A program made the position numbers and the translations under genes. DNA of 48,759 nt from Hyphomonadaceae bacterium (lineage in GTDB: Bacteria; Pseudomonadota; Alphaproteobacteria; Caulobacterales; Hyphomonadaceae): positions 1-48,759 of the forward strand of contig JALEGE010000131.1 in assembly GCA_022760335.1 (NCBI GenBank). The letters run 5' to 3'. Under the pieces are notes generated by a model that saw only the letters and a program-made list of their open reading frames with translations, was not told the origin of the DNA and searched no databases. Of this stretch, positions 47,083-48,759 are shown in pieces; position 1 is the first letter of the stretch; each line of letters opens with the position of its first letter.

Positions 47083-47544
47083 TCAATCCAGTACAGTCGG
47101 CCAGTTTCCATCCGCCATGGAGATGAAGCCGGGAATGTCTTCCTCCCAGGTTTCCTGCACGGATTTATTGTAGTTCAGATAAAGCTTGCCATCCTCGATA
47201 TGCCAGTGTTGGGCATCGCCCTTCGCGGTATAGCCCTGGCTGACGGCCCAGGCGCAATAGCCGCCATATTGCGGGGCATATTTGCCCGGGTCAGCCTTGA
47301 AGGCTTCCAGGTTGGCCAGGCTGGAAAAGCGGAATTCGGCGCCATTATAGGTGGTTGTATAGTCCCGCTCGCCCCTCACGGGCCGGCCTTCGGTGAAATA
47401 TGCGACCGGGTCGTAGCCTTCCACGGCGAGATTGTTGAAGAGGCCCGTATAGACCGGCGCCTTGTCGGCATGGGCGGTCGGCGCGAGGGCCAGCGCCGGC
47501 ATCAGGGCAAGGCTTGTGGCGGCGAAGAGTATGCGAAGTTTCAT
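47083..47544 (-). CDS. YHS-domain exported protein
   Basis: A 153-residue protein with a signal peptide (MKLRILFAATSLALMPALAL, cleavage after about AHA). Residues ~35-120 are a YHS domain (LAVEGYDPVAYFTEGRPV, EFRFSSLANLEAFKADP, KYAPQYGGYCAWAVSQG), a fold found in metal-handling and redox proteins. The cysteine in GGYCAWA is a likely ligand. It follows the DoxX gene with a six-base gap and ends in a strong terminator, so the two are one transcript. A role in periplasmic metal or redox control is inference. Confidence 0.88.
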   Translation of the reverse strand: MKLRILFAATSLALMPALALAPTAHADKAPVYTGLFNNLAVEGYDPVAYFTEGRPVRGERDYTTTYNGAEFRFSSLANLEAFKADPGKYAPQYGGYCAWAVSQGYTAKGDAQHWHIEDGKLYLNYNKSVQETWEEDIPGFISMADGNWPTVLD

Positions 47545-47550
47545 GAGGGG

Positions 47551-48084
47551 TCAGGCTCCAAGACTGGCCAGCGCGGCCGGCCCGCCCTGGGCCTCTCGTT
47601 CAGCTGCACTGGGAAAGAAGGTTGAGACGAGGCCGCGCGCGATGGCGGCGAGTTCGTGGCGGCGGATGAAAATCAGAAAAATGGATGTGAACCAGATGAT
47701 CACTGCAGCGGCGAACAGGCCTCCGCCATCATTGTTGGGATCAATGCCCAGTGGTGTGAACAGGTGAAAGCTCACCGCGCCGCTCATCACCGCCAGGGCG
47801 ATCAGCGCGCCAATGGCTTGCAGACGGCGCAGGGCCGGAATGATGCCGAGCAGCAAGAGGCCAGAGGCGAAAAGTTCCGCCGTGCCGATCACATATTGGC
47901 TGAACAGGCCCGTCTGCGCGAACAGACCATCCAGACCGAGGCTGGCGGCCCAATCATTCAGGCGACCGAAAATCTCCTGCGTTTCCGGCGCATTGGTGAA
48001 TTTGTATCGCAGGCTGTCGAGAAAGACGAGCGAGGCAAACCCGGCAATTACGTGCGGCGCATATTGCTTTATTCTATCGAGCAT
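47551..48084 (-). CDS. DoxX-like membrane protein
   Basis: A 177-residue protein with four membrane helices. The start MLDRIKQYAPHVIAGFASLV and the pattern TGLFSQYVIGTAELFASGLL are typical of DoxX/DoxD-related proteins, linked to thiol and oxidative stress in some bacteria. ATG 48084 has an AAGGA ribosome site. It heads the DoxX-YHS transcript and is divergent from a LysR regulator, which probably controls it from the 199-base gap 48085-48283. Confidence 0.85.
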   Translation of the reverse strand: MLDRIKQYAPHVIAGFASLVFLDSLRYKFTNAPETQEIFGRLNDWAASLGLDGLFAQTGLFSQYVIGTAELFASGLLLLGIIPALRRLQAIGALIALAVMSGAVSFHLFTPLGIDPNNDGGGLFAAAVIIWFTSIFLIFIRRHELAAIARGLVSTFFPSAAEREAQGGPAALASLGA

Positions 48085-48283
48085 GGGGTGTCCTTCATGC
48101 TGAAAATCCATGGGGCTGAATTACTATGTCCAGCCCATCTTCGCGAGCCAATCTGTCGTGACTCCGGCTCACACTTGCGTGTGGTTCATGTGAAAGGGCA
48201 TCGCAGATCCTCCGTAGAGTACCTATTTAGGATGTCATCGAAGACCCGATGCATTTTCCGGGGCCAGTTTATGGGGCTGTAAC

Positions 48284-48759
48284 ATGGACCGAATTGACGC
48301 CATGCGCCTGTTTCTCCGCGTGGCGGACGCAGGCAGTTTCTCCAAGGCAGCCGCCGATATGGGGGTCGGCCAGCCGACCGTTTCGCGGCGTATCCAGGAT
48401 CTTGAGCACCGTCTCGGCGCAGAGCTGTTCCAGCGCACGACGCGGTCTTTGCGTCTGACACAGGCCGGCCAGCGCTTTTATGATCGCGCCGGAACGATCC
48501 TGGCGGAATTTGACGATGCAGAGGCTGAAGCCCGCGGGTTGGAGCATGAGCCGGTTGGTTTGCTTCGGATCTCGTCGACCAATTCGCTCGCCCGCCGCCT
48601 GCTTGCGCCGCAGATTGCGACCTTTCTGGAGCAGTACCCCCATGTGCGCTGTGACGTAATTTCCGAAGACGCCATCACCGACTTGGTGGAGGAAGGCGTG
48701 GATCTCGCCTTCCGCCTGGGTGACCTCGCCGATTCCCGGCTGATGGCCAAGCGCATGGG
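48284..48759 (+). CDS. LysR family transcriptional regulator, 3' truncated by window
   Basis: The visible 158 residues give the N-terminal winged helix (MDRIDAMRLFLRVADAGSFS, with helix-turn-helix KAAADMGVGQPTVSRRIQ) and the start of the effector domain (LLRISSTNSLARRLLAPQIA, EEGVDLAFRLGDLADSRL). The frame is open to the window end. Divergent position suggests it regulates the DoxX-YHS genes; the inducer is unknown. Confidence 0.93.
   Translation, partial: MDRIDAMRLFLRVADAGSFSKAAADMGVGQPTVSRRIQDLEHRLGAELFQRTTRSLRLTQAGQRFYDRAGTILAEFDDAEAEARGLEHEPVGLLRISSTNSLARRLLAPQIATFLEQYPHVRCDVISEDAITDLVEEGVDLAFRLGDLADSRLMAKRM

Overview
The window looks like chromosomal DNA of a GC-rich alphaproteobacterium, probably of the Caulobacterales/Maricaulales/Hyphomonadaceae neighbourhood. 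This rests on family content (FYDLN-acid/TIGR02300 protein, DUF1150, a CC0125/CC1285-type lipoprotein) and on the gene order rnd-lptC-lptA-lptB-rpoN-hpf-ptsN; the genus is not determined.

Layout. 1-9036: the 3' part of a polyunsaturated-fatty-acid (Pfa) synthase locus. It holds the end of a PfaA-like protein (acyltransferase end and two ACPs), a ketoreductase ORF that sits exactly in the -1 frame after a T7 run, and a 2033-residue KS-CLF-AT-DH-DH protein. A convergent Sfp-type phosphopantetheinyl transferase (8988-9692) would activate the ACPs. 9748-12543: rpsA, with an unusual C-terminal helix-hairpin-helix extension, and cmk. 12605-19668: a compact four-gene operon with ATGA or short overlaps, encoding a membrane TrkA-N/RyR protein, a GH108 lysozyme-like protein without a signal peptide, a helical-repeat protein with two trypsin-like protease domains, and a stand-alone RyR-domain protein. 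This is the most novel part of the window. 19807-22021: egtB-egtD for ergothioneine.

22201-28051: RNase D, the LPS transport genes lptCAB, rpoN, hpf and ptsN, a strong terminator, and a DUF1150 gene. 28301-28825 is a non-coding repeat field with covarying hairpins, followed by tRNA-Ala(GGC), the TIGR02300 protein and aroA. 30962-37019: thpR, a secreted unknown, an ABC1/UbiB kinase, a CPBP protease, a TIR-domain membrane protein and two small lipoproteins. 37121-44418: purQ and purL, separated by about 4.4 kb holding a DUF418 membrane protein, a GNAT-like protein, an unknown and an XRE/PIN toxin-antitoxin pair. The last ~220 bases of purL look AT-richer than the rest and abut a palindromic repeat. 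44578-48759: a small TfoX-like protein, YjdM, an outer-membrane barrel, an M28 peptidase, a YHS-DoxX pair and the start of a divergent LysR regulator that runs off the window.

How it fits together: most of the window is housekeeping sequence (translation, envelope, purines, nitrogen-PTS/sigma-54). Three accessory blocks interrupt it: the Pfa synthase, the RyR/TrkA/lysozyme/protease operon, and the purQ-purL insert. The RyR operon and the TIR protein use domains known from predicted bacterial conflict or signalling systems, but no activity can be proved from sequence alone.
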